Shown one piece after another: positions 13,301 to 28,300 of a DNA stretch of 64,000 bases. Numbering within the stretch: the stretch's first letter is position 1; each line of letters starts with the position of its first letter. Both the position numbers and the translations under genes were made by a program. This DNA comes from Symbiodinium natans (lineage: Eukaryota > Sar > Dinophyceae > Suessiales > Symbiodiniaceae), in the NCBI GenBank assembly GCA_905221605.1, contig CAJNDS010002231.1, positions 175,001 to 239,000 of the forward strand, written 5' to 3'. A model generated the notes under the pieces. That model was not told the origin of the DNA, did no database searches, and saw only the letters and a list, made by a program, of their open reading frames with translations.

Positions 13301-16300
13301 ACCCAACCACCCCCCCCCCCCCCCCCCCCCCCCCCCAAACCCCCCCCCCTCCACACCTGCAGAGTCTTAGAAACTGCATCCATCTCGGCAGCGCGGGTCT
13401 TGCTGCGCTCCTGTGTACGGCGGTGGCTACATACGTGTGTGCACTCACTCCTGTGTGACTAAATTGTCAACCTGCCAAGCTAAGTACGTGGAAAACAACC
13501 ATGTCGCAAACCTTGCTCCCTGAACTCATGTTATCTACATGCCTGGACCAAGAGTTCAAAAACCCTAAACCCTAAACACTAAAATGGCTGGTGGGTTTCT
13601 CTTTCCCTGCTTGGCATGTGAAGCTACTACAAAAGGCTAGGGTTTAGGGTTTAGGGTTTAGGGTTTAGGGTTTAGGGTTTAGGGTTTAGGGTTTAGGGTT
13701 TAGGGTTTAGGGTTTAGGGGGTTTAGAGCCATGTACGGATCCACCTCGGCCATTTAGTTAGCAATGACCATTTCCATTTTCTAATCGTGCACCACCCCCT
13801 AGCACCCAAACCATAACAACCTTTTCCTCAACCTTCAACCCGCCCAAGACCCACAGGTAGAACCCTAGGAATAACTCACCCAAAGACCCAAAACCATAAC
13901 AACCTATACCTCAATGCCCACAAGATAGAACCACTAGAAGAAACCATACACCACCACATAGAAAAAACCCAACCTCAACATCATACACCAATACCCCCAT
14001 AGAAAAACCATATCCCCCAACCCGAAACCCCTAACCCTAGAAAATGGAAATGGTCATCTTAAATAATTTTACACTAATAGGAGTAAGGTTTAGGGATAAG
14101 GTAGTCACTGAGCGCGCGACGCACCTGATGGCAAATAACCATAATGTAGTTATAATCTATAAAGTTTTACGGGGTATAACTACATTATACTTATGACTTA
14201 TCAACTGGAATTTCAATAATTATCCTATCCTTATGCTTACCGAATAGCACAAAATAGTCTTCTCAGAACCTCATCATTCATTAGCAATTGATGGACGTGA
14301 TTGAATACTTTATCAATATCGGGTTCAGGTTTCTCGGGTTCTGGATGTGGTTCATCATCAACAAATTTATTAGGGAATTGCTCGTTTAATCGTTTGCGTA
14401 TTTCCCTTTTCTGCTTCTCGTATTCTGCCTTAATTTCTGCTTGTATGTCATCGTTTAGTTTGCCTTCTTTCCTTAAATTACCTAATTTTCTTAAATAATC
14501 TTTCATCAATACATGTAGTTCCGAGTTCGGATGTAACGCATCATGGAAATGGGCATCCCAGTTTTCGTGTTTTATTTTGCGCCCGCATTCTTCACATAAT
14601 TGGCTCCCTTTTGCTCTCTCTTCTCTTCTCGCTTGGTTATATTCCTTCTGGATTTTCTTGTAGCATTTTCTTTTCGCTTCACGGCACCTATTACAAGTCC
14701 TAAAACCGTCAAACTTTTCAATATGTTTTGTCGCGCAACGCGATTTACACACTCGCTTTTCCATCTTACTGTATTAAAAAGTCTAGTCTTTAGGCACGGT
14801 TAGACTGCTAAAACAAACATTCTAATAATTGAATTCATTAATTATTAGAATATTTAGGGATGGGGTTCCTTTTAGCAAAAGAAAATGAAAAGCGGGGCAA
14901 CACTTCCAAACTAATTAAAGACCATTACCACACTCTTTTGATGCGCTTATGGAAGCACACGGTCACTGGCATCTGGGGGCATTCTGTCATAACATATCGT
15001 AAGTATACCTTTAGACTATTTTAACAATTCTTCTAACTGATAAAACTCAAACAGCAATTTAAATCGTTTCTTATACTCTTCATAATGATATTAATCCTCC
15101 AGTTCATCTATTATAGCACTTAATCTAGCATTATACATTCTAACATTTTTTCTCTCGGTCATCCAATTCTTTTTCTCCTCCTTCTTACTTAACTGTTTTA
15201 GGGCATAAACAATCCAGATATTAATATGTATATATTAATCCATACCATTAATTTTCTTCTTGTTCTTTAATTCTTCCAATTCGTGTTCTAACTTAATTAT
15301 TCTTTCTTCTGCTTCTTCTGGTGTAATTGACCGACCCGATCCCACTTTTCCCCAACCCGTATCAACCGTATCAAGATCTTCCTTCTAAAAATGCTCTGGT
15401 CGTCGGGAGTGGTTCCTCTGCCTGTTCCTAAACGCCAACTGCTACGCTCCTCTACCTGATTTACCACTGTATTACCTGCCTTATCGGTCGTTGTTTTCGT
15501 TTCCTTATGACATGCTTTTCTACCACAACGACAAAAATCACAACTGACACTACCTTTATCAATATGAAAATTGTCGTTCTGTTTTGCTTCTTCCTTACTC
15601 ATATATATATATATATATTTCTTAGATTTTTTTACAATATTGAATAATTGCCTTCACAAATTCAAGTAGGTTAAAACAACTATTTAGGTGGTGTTACTAT
15701 TTCTTGAATCTTTTCTATTTCATTGATAATTTCAATATAATCAGTATATGTTATTTTTTTATCCTTCATACATTATTAACGATATAAATTTTCTAGGTAT
15801 TATTAATAATGATTATGCCTATAGTAAAACCAGTAAATGTAAAGGAATATGATTTCAAACAATCTAAATACGATGTAGCGCCTAGATTACCATTTAGTCA
15901 AAATCATAACCGGCCCTAGTGGTTCAGGAAAAGGAATTCTACTTCAGTCAATGATATTAGATATTTATAGGAATGTATTTGAAAGAATATATGTATGGTC
16001 ACCTTCAATTTCCGTAGATAGTAATTGGACGCCAGTTAAAAAACACATTCAAGATAATTTAAAGGTTGATTTAGAAAAGGAAAAATGCATCTTTGATGAA
16101 TACATTCCAGAAGAACTAGAAAGAGTGATAAAGCAACAGCATAAGGTAATAGAATACCAGAAGAAGAACGACCATAAGAAACTATTTGCAATCTTAGTTA
16201 TTGTAGATGATTTCGCTGACAGCAAGGCATTTTCAAGAAATTCGCCTTTGTTAAATCAGTTATATGTTAGAGGCAGACACTACGCAATTAACATCATAAC

Positions 16301-19300
16301 AGCAACGCAAAAATTCAACGCATTAAGTCCCATCATTCGGGTTAATAGTCGTCAGTTGTTTTTCTTCAGGTTAAGAAACTACAAAGAAATAGAAACAATG
16401 GTGGAGGAATTAAGCGCGGTATTGATTAAGAGGTCATCGTTGGCAGACACTAAAAACTTAGCAGAAGCAAAGAAACTAATGTTAGAAGTGTATAATTTAG
16501 CAACGGAAGAACCATACAGTTTTTTATTCATTAATTTAATGAAAGGTGATGTGAATGATATGTTTTATAAACGATTTGATGCTAAATTGGTGATTGATTA
16601 GTAAATTTTAATCATAAAACATTATGATTAAAATCGATTAAATCATTGAATAACTACATAAGTTTATTGCTGGTAGTTTATAATAGATTTTATCACTTTT
16701 TGTTTCTTCTAATTTTTCACTTCTTTCTATACAATCTTTTAAAGTATTAAGTAGTAAGATATCGGTTTTAGTTTTTTCATTAATATCTAGTTATTTTATC
16801 TGTTTCATATTTTCACTCGCTGAAGATTTAGATGATTTAGCGCCCATTATGTATTATTAATCAGGTAAATGTTTTTCAATCACAATCGCTTTTTCCTTTC
16901 CCTTTACCCGTTAATGCTTTAACTTCTTTTTCTAACTTATCAATTTTGTTTAAGGCATACTGTAAAGCACTCCATAAAATCGGTGTAGTAATTGTGTAGT
17001 CAAACTTCAAATAGCCATCAGTTCCTTCCTTTACTAAATTCTGCCATTCATCTGGCATCTTCTTCTTTTCCATAAAATCATTAGCAATAAAACCCAGGCA
17101 CGATTTACCTTGCTGTCTGTCATCAATAAAAAGGATACGTTTTCGGCTTAATAAATTTTAATAATTCTACAGCTTTTTTGCTATTTACCTCTTTTATATC
17201 TTTCTTTAATCTTTTATCAGATGAAGGAATTATTGACCCAGTATATGAAAGGTCGCCATAAACATCAACTCCTGTATTTGTTGCGTCTAGTCTTGATAAA
17301 TTATTAATGCTGAATCTAATTAAACCGTCTGTATCCGGGTTGTTAATTAATACTCTTTGACTACCTGAAACATCGGCGTGTGTTATTTCTAAATTTCCTA
17401 ATAAATTTACTTTCCCATCTGTTAATTGAATTTCTGGTGTTGGTACTTCTGCTCTTACAATAATATTCATTTCTCCTAATCCGTCTCCATTTCTTACATA
17501 CATCTTGTACTGCGTATCTAAAACTTCTCTAATTTCTCCAGCATTTTGTAATTTTAAACCTACCATAACTAATAATATCATTTTCACCAATAATATCGGC
17601 TTCACCAACAATATTACCAATGCTATTAAAAGTTAAATTATTTACTACTGCTCTGTTAATTGTAATTCCGTTAGTGTGTCGTGTAATTGCAATGCTATTG
17701 TTCCTGTTGTGGGGTCTGTTGCTCTATTACTTTGTAATGAAAAGTTTTTTTCATTAGTTGATATTAAATTTAAAGAATTATTGGCATCTGCTCGTTGAAA
17801 TATTCTACCAGAGTTATTAACATAAATGTCTCCGTTAAAAGTTGATGTATTTTGAAATGATGAAGCGCCACCAAAATTAGAATTACCACCACCAACATTT
17901 AGTTTATTAACACCATTAACAACCAATACCTTAGTTTATTAACACCATTAACAACCAATACCGAATCCTTCCATATAACATCCGCTATGTGTATTCAATA
18001 CTAGTAATGAAGCACTGTCATTACTTGGATTAAACGCATTAATATTAAATGAATTGAACTTTATGTAACCTTGGTCGTTTTTCATTGTTAAAACATTACT
18101 CGCGTCGGTTGTAGGTTTGTAAAATGTTAATCCATTAGAACTATTAATATTCGAATTTTCACCATTGAAATTTAAATCTCCTGTTAAATTTAAATCAGTT
18201 GTTGAATTGATATTTCCTATTACATCCAAATCGCCTCCTGTCCTTACATTATTAACATTAGAAGTTCCGCCGACATTTAAGAAATAATTTGTATTCGGAT
18301 TGGCACCGACGCCTACACGCGCTGTTGATGCTGTCCCTAATCTTACTTGACCTGCGCCAAACTTTGTATTTCCATAAGTGCTTCTAAATTTTCATTTGAA
18401 CCATTCCTACAGGTTAAGGTTCTGTTTCTAAATTCCCACATCGCAGGAAATATGAAGAATTACCACTCGGTCTATACAAATCAGCTCCGATTGTAGGCAG
18501 AATAACATTACTAAATTCAATATTTCCTACCATATTCAACTTTAAACTAGCAACAGTATCGTCACTTGTAGCATTACAATTGATTTTATTACCTTTTAGT
18601 GTTATATAGTTTGTAGCATTTTTAAAAACACCTACATCTTTGTCTGAGTCTCCCGACTGATTACTAAATATTAAACCGTCGTCGGTTTGTATATTAACTG
18701 TTGAATTATTTAATGTTAAACCTTGATGAATTATAGTAGGTCTGCTACAATCAATAACTGGAAAGAAACTAATATTATCTGTAAATCTTGATTTGTCTTC
18801 TTTTAATGGTAAGAAACTATCAATCTGTGTGTCTGTGTATCCGCCACCTGCTCCTATTAATCCATCCACCTCTGTTTTAGTGTAAATGTTATTGTTAATG
18901 TATGTTTGAGTATAAAAACCTGTATCAACAACCGCTGATGTATTATAATTTCCTAATGTAGCGTCTATTTCCGTTTTATTATAAAAATTGGTTGCTAATT
19001 GGGTATTTGTCTGGTAATTATTCGATAAATGATCATTAATATCAGTAATACCTGCGAAAATTTGTATTTGCTTTGTGTTTAATACGGATATATCGTTTGT
19101 ATGCGTTGCTATATCCATTATGTTAGTATCTATTAATGATACATGTGATGTTAATGTATTGTTATAAGCTATGTCTTTGGATATTAGAGGTGCGATGCTA
19201 TCATCTACGTCTTGCTGTGAAATACCACCACTGTTTGTATTAACAAAGTTTATTGTGGCATACAAATCTGAAAGACTGGTTCCTTTTACAATTTCATTTG

Positions 19301-22300
19301 CTGTTAAAGTGTTTGTATTATTCAATGTCAAAGGCAGTATTAACTTAATTTAGATAACTAATTTAACAATGATTAATTAATCGTAAACCGCGTAGCGATT
19401 TAGGATTCGATGTTGCACATCTAATCGTAACTTTTAAGCCTAAATCTTTTATCTCAAGTATTTGGTCCGACAGTAGTGTTATATACATTTGGTTAGGAAT
19501 TAACATTTGTTGCCCAGCACGTGTGTTATTTCCAGTATATGAACTGTTTACAACCCTTTCAAAATTAAAACCAAAAATGAACTGACGGTCTCTATATTGT
19601 ATGAAATCTACAGAAAGACTATGCTGATGAAACATTGGAAGGTTTAATGCTTTTCTTAAATTGCTTTTCTTAAATGATAAACAACATTGAGTAATTGAGT
19701 TACAAGGATACTCAGGGAACAATTGAGAATTTGAAACTCGAAATCTGTATTTACATCATAAATACCTTCTTCCTGCTCGTTGTGATTCTGATGTGGATGA
19801 TAAAAGCGACAGAATTCTTTATCAATATATTCATAACCTAAAGAAGGGTCGCCGGATTTATAGAATGTGATCAAAGAAGCGACAAGTTTAGAAACAAAAC
19901 GAATAACAGGAACGCTAATATCAGTTGAACCTTTAACGCTTTGCGATTGAGTAATATAAGTCGTATAAGTGATGGGAAGACCTTTTCCTTCTAACAAATG
20001 TTTTACGTACTCGTTATTTAAATCATTTGATAAGGTAGAAACGTCACAGGCACAAAAAACGTTGTTCAGTTCAAATTGAGTGCTTGTATTGGAAGCATTA
20101 CCCGCAGGTAAGGCAACATCAGCAGTAGTTTTTTCACGAAGATTTATAGCAATTGCACCATCTGCTTCATCATAGTCATCAGGGTTAATAACAGAGTCGG
20201 TCGTAGCATTTACTAATTCAAGTTCAATTAATTGTTAAGTTTCCCATATATTTTAGCGGAAGATATTTAAATTGAGAAAATAGGCCCGCTAATGGTTTAA
20301 AACCGACTGTCATTTGCTCCTTAAATCCGGTGCATGTTGTGCTATTAACATCATAATCTAAACGAGTTCCAACTTCGTTATTCAAACTTTTACCTCGTCA
20401 TCACATCTATATCCGAAACTTTCGTTTGCTTCGTCTTTTCGTGCTCCTTGCGACATCATTTTAGAGAACATATGATGAACACGGTTGTAATTGTCAAAGT
20501 CTTCAACAACTTGATCACCAGCAATTATTCGCATTCGTCTGAAAAAAGAATAAGCAGGTGATAATGGTCGAAGTTTTCTGTTTAAGGTTGTGTCTAGGTT
20601 TTTGAACATTAAAGAAGATACGAACACTTTGAGGGTCTAGCCAAGTATTGTCTTCACCATTTAGGGAAATTTTTATAACACGGTTCCCTGATTGGGGACG
20701 ATAGACATTACTACCACTCGGGTAAAATCGGACACTGCGTTTCTGGGTAATGTAAGAACTACCTTTATTCATTTTAAACGAGAGGTTGTCAATGAGAATA
20801 TCTTCTGGTGCGAAAGTTTCCATAATATATAATCAAAAGTAGAAATTATTTTTACACTTAATCAAATAAATTAAACTTAAACTTAATATTTTCTTTCATA
20901 TTATCGTTATGCTTTGTTTTAATTTCATTTACTGTGTTGCTCCCTTCATTATCTACTAGATTCCGTATCTCTTCAGAAGCATTCTGTGTAAACTTTTGTC
21001 TTTCAGCGTCGCGAAGCTCGCGAGCCTCTGGCGAGGCGTCTTCTCCATTGGTTCATAAGTTGTTGCCTTTGGATGAAACATTATTAATATTGTTTATATT
21101 TTAATCAAACTGTTAATTAAATCAGTGAAACTGATTTAATCAAGAGTTTAACTTTCAGTTAAACTGTTCCAGAAATTCTTCTCTTGTTATGGGTTCATTT
21201 CCTGCTGTATTCTTTACGTTTGCTATATCTTCGTAAGAATCGTTAAACAATGGATTTAACGACCCTTTAGGTATAGTTATACTACCACCGTCAAACATAC
21301 TCACTACCTCATTAGACCCTCTTATTCTTGCTTTAGTCCCCGTATCTTCAGTTCGCTGACTTGAAATAAAAGGAGAACCATAACTGCGACTTCTAAACAT
21401 ATTACCATAAACATTATTTATTTGCTGACCTACTGCTGAACCTAAACTATGACTGATTATGTCGGTAATTCCTGTAAGTTTTTTACCATCAACTTCTATA
21501 GCTCCATCTTTGATAAATTTATTAGCATCTTTATATCTTTTCGTGTTTCTTGTTTGAAACAAAGGCAGTTTTAAATCATCATATACATCTCTTCCGCTTT
21601 TAGTTCCTGCTATGTATAAGATACTGCCATTTTGATAAATTCCTTCGGGGTTTTCGTATGCTACTTTCAGTCCTTGTGTATCAGTTAAGGAGGAATCTGT
21701 TCCTGCTAACTCGTCTCTAACATCATCAGCAACTTTAATTTTACTGTTAGGTGCTTCGTATGGTTCTTCTTCACCTTTCCGTTTCTGTTTGTACATTTAT
21801 TATTTACTTTAGAGTGAATATTTCTAAAATAGATAACAAATCTAGAACGCTGCGGGCGTTTTACATTATTAAAATAGATTATAAACTGTTCAATATAATT
21901 GAATAATTTATTAAATTATTTCTAACAATTTAACAAATTAAAAATTTATCATTTAATAATAATGCTTAAGTGTAAGAAGGTATATATTGATAGTTACTAT
22001 AGGGTAAGTGGCACTTCGTCCGATTTCACGATTGACCTACCTGAAACAGTTCAACTAGAAGATAATGTTTTATGTCAAATACACGAGGTAAGCATTCCCT
22101 ATTCGTGGTAATCAATCAATGACGCTAACAATCCGGGGAAACCAATCAAAGACACTACCAATAACCTGTATTTTAGACATCAGGTTATACCGCCTGCTGT
22201 TCCAAATGGTATAACTTATCGTAAAATAACAATTCCAGAAGGCAACTATGCGGCATCCGATTTAGCGCAAACAATAGAAATAGCATTAAATTTAAGAGTT

Positions 22301-25300
22301 GATACTGGAGACAGACCTAACACTTATTCAATTCACTATAACAGTTCAACAAATAAATTTACCATCAGTTCTAATTATGCTACAGTTATCTTTGTTGTTT
22401 TAACTGATGGAGAAGTAGCACCAGTGGCAAATGTTTTTGTGACCCCGTTGATGTTAATAGTCTTAAATAAACCGAGTGATGGGAAATACAACACCTGCCA
22501 GCGATTCTTATACAAATGTAGCACCTTATACAAGTAATTTTATTGATTTAGTCCCCTTTAAGAATTTGTATTTACATTGTAACGAAATTAGCAACTTTAA
22601 CCAACTGACAGTGGCGGGCAATTCATCAATTGTAAAGAAAATACCAGTAAATGTTCCCTATTTGAGTATCATGAATGATAATGAGTTAAGCAGTGTTGAT
22701 TGCATTGATGTTTCAAATGAAATGCTCCGCCGATTGAATTTTAGACTTACAAACCATTTCAATCAGGTGTTGATGTATCATTCACTTTAACATTCTTTAG
22801 GGGTTAATAAATATCTGATTAGAAAAATCTAGACTACATTAATAATGAGTAGTGAAGACGTTAATGAGGTTAAAAATGAAGAAGTGCCCGAAGTAGTAGC
22901 AAATGAAATAATTGAAACAACCAAGGAAGAACAACCTACTGAACAAATCAAAGAAGAACCTCAAGAAGAACCTAAAGAAGAAACAAAACCAATAGCAAAA
23001 GCAAAAGCAAAAGCGGCGCCGAAGAAATGAGCGAGAACAGTTAAGGTAGTAGAGTTAGTGGAATGTAGCGCCTGTAATAAAAGATGCTACCAAAATCACT
23101 AAAAAACACAGACCCCCATTATTGTCGACTGAAAGATTACCAGTGAATAAGCAAAAGGCGAGTTACGGGTCAAAAGTTGAACAAAAACTAAGAAAAGAAA
23201 TAGAAGACGAAACGAGAAAGAAATATGAAACTAAAAATGAAGTGGTTACTTATTCTGAACCTATTGAAGTGAAAACAAAACAACGCCCAGTAAGAATGGA
23301 AGAACCGAGGCAACCAACGGCAACAGAATTACTACAACAGTCATATAATGAAATTAAAAGGTTAAGACAACAAGAGAAACCGGAAAAGATTAATAAATTT
23401 AGAGCAAGTATGTTTTAATTATTGTTAATATCAATTTTTAAATCTCGTTAATATTAATAATGAGTATGTGTAAAAGCAAACAAGAATTTAGGAGAATGCC
23501 ACAGGCTCAACAATGTTATGATTTAGAGGAAACAATAGGAGTATCAAGCAGAAAGAAGTATTTAGAAGATTTGAAGATGAGAATTGAAGAAGCGGAGAAC
23601 AGAGGCAAGAATATAGCATTAAGGAATGATTGGGTAAAGCATCAGAAGAAAAGCATATACCAAGGACAACTGGACGATGTTAATCGTCAGTTAGAGCGTC
23701 CGATGATTCCAATAAAAACAAAAGAAGAACTACAAAAGAAACAAGAAGAAGTAAAAGATATAATGGCGAAATAATCGAATATCTATTATATGATTAAAGT
23801 GTTAAAATCGGAATTAAAATTGAGACCAACCTACGATGAAATGATAGGAATGATTGAAGACGCAGACAAAGAAAACCGACCACCTATAGATAAAGTACTT
23901 GATAGAAGGGCAACATTATTTAGAAATAATCAATTTGGTAGTCAATTTGATACTATCGATTTTCTAGGTTTGAAGAAACAAGAAGAAGACAAAGTTAAAA
24001 ACGAACTGAGACAAACTCAACTGAGACAAACGGCAATGGCAACTGGGTCGTCAATGGGCATTTTAAGTTATGGCGGTATAACGCCAGTGGGTGCATATAA
24101 TGCCGATGGATTTGAAGCGCCGGACAGCGATGATTATAGAATGACGGCAGAGCAAATTAATAGAATAAGGGCAGAATTAGAGGCAGGGGAAAGGAGACAA
24201 CGAGAAGCGCAACAAGCATCATCATCATCCGCAAGAAGTGATTTAAGCGATGCTACTAGTCAATCTTTACCCGCGGGTGTTCCTATTCATTCAATGGCAA
24301 CAGATGAAGATGTACCACCTTTAGAAACACCAACTGAAGTAGCAGAAGAAGAAGAGGAGGAAGAAGAAGATGATGATGAAACACAAGTGCCACCGCAATC
24401 TGGGAAACATAAGGAAACAATAGATTATAATGAAAATATTGATAGATGGAGACAAAAAACATATCAGTAGATGACATACTATTTCAATTACATTTAAGAG
24501 GAATACAACTAACAGAAGAACAAGAAGAAGAGATGGACAAACTTAAAATCAAAGGTAAAGGACAATCACCAAGTAAAAAGGGTTATTGAATAAATTATAT
24601 TGAAAGACTAGTACAAACGGGTAAATGGACGGATGAAGTCAATGACCAACTTTTACGAAGCAGGCAGGAAGAATGGACACAGATGAAGAAAGGCAAAAGT
24701 AAAGGAGTAATACGAAAGGCATTTGAAAGCGCGGGAAGTGAGTTATTAGATGCGGGAAAAGAAGCTGTAAAGGAAGCAGTAGTAGCAGGTGCTAAAAATG
24801 CCATTATGAGTTTGTTATAAATTATAATCGCAGTATAAATATAATGCTAAGATTACATCGCGAAGCGCGCGAGTATCAAACGAGGCGTCGCCCAACATAT
24901 GAAGAAATGTTAAGAGAAGCAAAACAAGAAGATTAAGAATACTACCCGAAAGGGAAAGAAGAACACAACAAGGAATGCTATTAGAAAATCTTGATTTTGA
25001 TGAAATTGATTTAAGTAGGTATGATATAAGAAACCCAAACAAAGCAACACAAACAGACATTTTTGATGATAATAGCAATTATTCAAGTGCTACATCCAAT
25101 AGAAGCATAAGAACAATGGAAATCCCAACAGAAGCAGAAAGTCGTCAAGAACAACAACGCCAGACCAGAATTTCAACAGGGGAAAGTATGGATGGCGTAA
25201 GGTATAGAACAAGAATGTCAATAGCAGACGATTTAGCAACAATGGTAAGGGTAGGAGGTAAGATTATATACTATACAGGTCAAGGAATAGGTCAAGGCAT

Positions 25301-28300
25301 AGGAATGGCAATTGATACTTATAATTGGTTTAACGAAAATGAAGAAGATGATGAAGATATTCAACCACCTATAAACGAAGAAGTATTTCAAATTACACAA
25401 GGAATAATGAGGAGAGGAGCAAGCAGGAGTAGAAGTATTACACCCGAAGAAAGAGCAAGTGGAAGCAACGATGCTATTAGGTTATTAAGAAGAGGAGCAA
25501 GTAGAAGTCGGTCTGAAAAGCCCCCTGATGTAAATAAAAAATCTAAAAAATAATAATGGTAGATATAGTCGTTAAGAAATCCGATAAAAAAGGATAAAAA
25601 GTATGACGCAGTCATTGATGGAAAGAAAACCGTTTCATTTGGTGCTACTGGTTATAGTGATTTTACAAAGCATAAAGACGAAGAAAGAAAGGAACGATAC
25701 TATGATACATAGCAAGGCATAAAGTTAATCAGGACTGGAAAGACCATAAAACAGCTGGTTTCTACGCTAAAAACATCTTATGGAATAAACCAACCTGCAT
25801 CAAATAAGGATACAAACAAAAAGTTTCCTAATTTGAAAAGAAAACCGAAATAATTACTAAAATATATTTTGATAATTATTTCGCCGAGCACTTACACCAA
25901 GCATGGCAGTTATCTTTATATTGCGGGATTTCATTGTTTTTTCGCTGGGCTGTTATGTTCCCTTCTCTAACAATCCAAAGTTTACATTTGCTATAAGTTT
26001 CTTGATTTTAGCATCTTTTGGGAAATGGTCTGATATTTCGGTTGCCCATAGTTGTTTAATAAGTTTCGTGTAATTCACCTTATACACTCTATAAGGTTGT
26101 TTGTAATGCAGGATTTCGCATTTGTCGGCGTAGTGCCTTAGAAGCTTACCATATACCAAACAATATGCCTTATCAAAAAAATAACGCTTGTTCTTTAGGT
26201 TTAACTAAAAACAAAGTCAGTTCGTGAAACTTACTGTAATCGTGGGTTTTGTAACTAAACTGCTTCCATATATCAAACTGGTTAAAGACGGGGATTTCGG
26301 TAATTTGGTTGAAGGTGTGGGTATAAGCTTTTCTTACATCTATTTCGGTTGCTGTTTCGGACATAAATCCGTGTTTTTTTAATATTTCTCGGTTCTTCGG
26401 TTAAACACCTTGTAGAATTTATTTAGTTCTCCCACTCGCGGGATTGTTCGGCATTCCCTAAGAATTTGCCTGTCGGTTTCGTTGTAATAGGATTTATGTA
26501 AGGGATTAGATAATGCCTTGTTGAATTCATACATCGCCTTAGACATGTTGTTATAAATCTGTTCCGTTCTTACTGTTATAGTTCCATCAACGGAACTCGT
26601 CACCAGATTTTGGGTTTTAATCCTGTATTGTATGCTCTTCTTTTTAATGTAGAATTTAAAATATAAATCGGATATAATACAACCTGTAAATCTTACCTGT
26701 GGCTCATATCCCGCCATCTTGCTTTCATAAAACAACTGGGTTAAATCATTACCATCGTAAATTGGCGTGTAATTGTCTTTTTTCTCTGAATTTCTTCAGG
26801 TCGTTTAAGGACTGTATCATTTTGCATTCAGTGGGTTCGTCATTTTCGTTTATGTGGTAATCTGGGGAAGCCTTAACTGATACATCTTGATTTTCACGGA
26901 TGACCACCATCTGCCGTAACATCTGCAAATTGTCATTTGCTGTGTAGATATGATTATTTTTAACTAGTGCATATAATGTTGTTTTTTGATGGTTGTATTT
27001 GGTCGGCGAGTATTTGAAAACCGGCTTTATGAAGGAGTTGAATATCCTTACTTGAATGCCGTAGTGTTCAAACACTGGCACCATATCTTGTATTGACGCC
27101 CCATTCGTTTTAAACTCATCTTCGGTTTTATTCATCAGTTTTAACATACTGTCCTTTGTTAATCTGTTCTTTTCCCTTCTCTTCTCACCCATCAATGTAT
27201 CCTTATACCAATCGGTTATGGTGTTGAACCAACACTCGTTCTCTTTGTAATGCTTTGCATTTATGGCTTCCTTAAAGGTTTCAAACTCGGGGTCTAAAGG
27301 CGTTTGAATGTAGATGTTAAACATACTTAAATTTGCTGTATTTGTTAGTTTTTTTATTTTTAGGGTCAAAATTGACATCACCATCAATCCGTTCTACACT
27401 GAGCAATTTAATACAATCAATGTAGTCCTTGTGTTGTTCTAACTCGTCCCTCGCTTCTGGGTCGGTTTGTAAGGTATGCAACAACTTATAAAACAATATC
27501 ATAGTGTCCTTCTCTGTGCGAAATACCCTTTCTCTAACTATGTCTTCTATGTAATTAGTAGATTTTACGTTTAAGGTTTTCGGGTCTTTCCAATAAATAA
27601 CACATGGTCTGCCTTTGCTGTCTTTAAACGCTGTCTTGAGTTCCTTGTAATTTTTTTCGTCTTTTTGCTCTAGTGCCTTGTGTGAGACGATTTTTGTAAT
27701 TGTCGTAGGTTGTTTGTAATGCTCGGGTGTTGCGCTTGATGTTCTTGGTCATACAACTATATAATTACTATACAAAATATTTTTGTTTTTAAATGAGTTT
27801 TTCTTAAGATTTTTAAATATTTTTAAATATTTTTATATACTATTTTTTGAAGAAAAATATTTAAAGATTTGAAAATAATATCTAGTATAGTAATATTCTG
27901 ACACAAAGTTTATCGAGCGAACGCGAGATGTCCTATAAAAATCCCGCAGATATGACTTTGGATGAGGTAAGGGAACAATTGGCGATATACAACCGTTTGT
28001 ATTATAATCTACGGAAGGACGACGAAGCATACATGCAAAAAAAACGTGGTGCTGGATTGAGACACGCGCAGAAGAAGCGAATTAAGGAATATGTTCCAAC
28101 TGAGAGTATTAACCAGGAAGATTCAACAGAGAAACAAATTACCGAAATTATGAACGATAAAAAACCATCAGGAAGAAAACGTGGTGGAACAATCAAATAT
28201 GATATGGTGACTTGTAAAATCGCTATGCCTATGACTGATGACAATACTAAATGATGATTTAAATATTTTATCAAATCATTATTTTCGTTACTCGTTTATA

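Larger units (their letters stand above)
15797..25558. promoter_or_regulatory. Recurrent ATTAATAATG start-codon box (at least six genes)
   Basis: A short box ending in the start codon recurs on both strands: 15797-15811 (ATPase), 21953-21964 (penton), 22835-22847, 23449-23462, 25551-25558, and on the minus strand 21079-21092 and 16845-16860. It probably marks a late-type promoter or initiator of the viral genes. In an AT-rich genome part of this could be chance. Confidence 0.4.

Noticed and set aside
22845-24820. Stop codon reassignment in the viral element (in-frame TGA at 23028 and 24587)
   Set aside because: TAA and TAG also interrupt genes and frameshifts are common, so decay explains the stops better.
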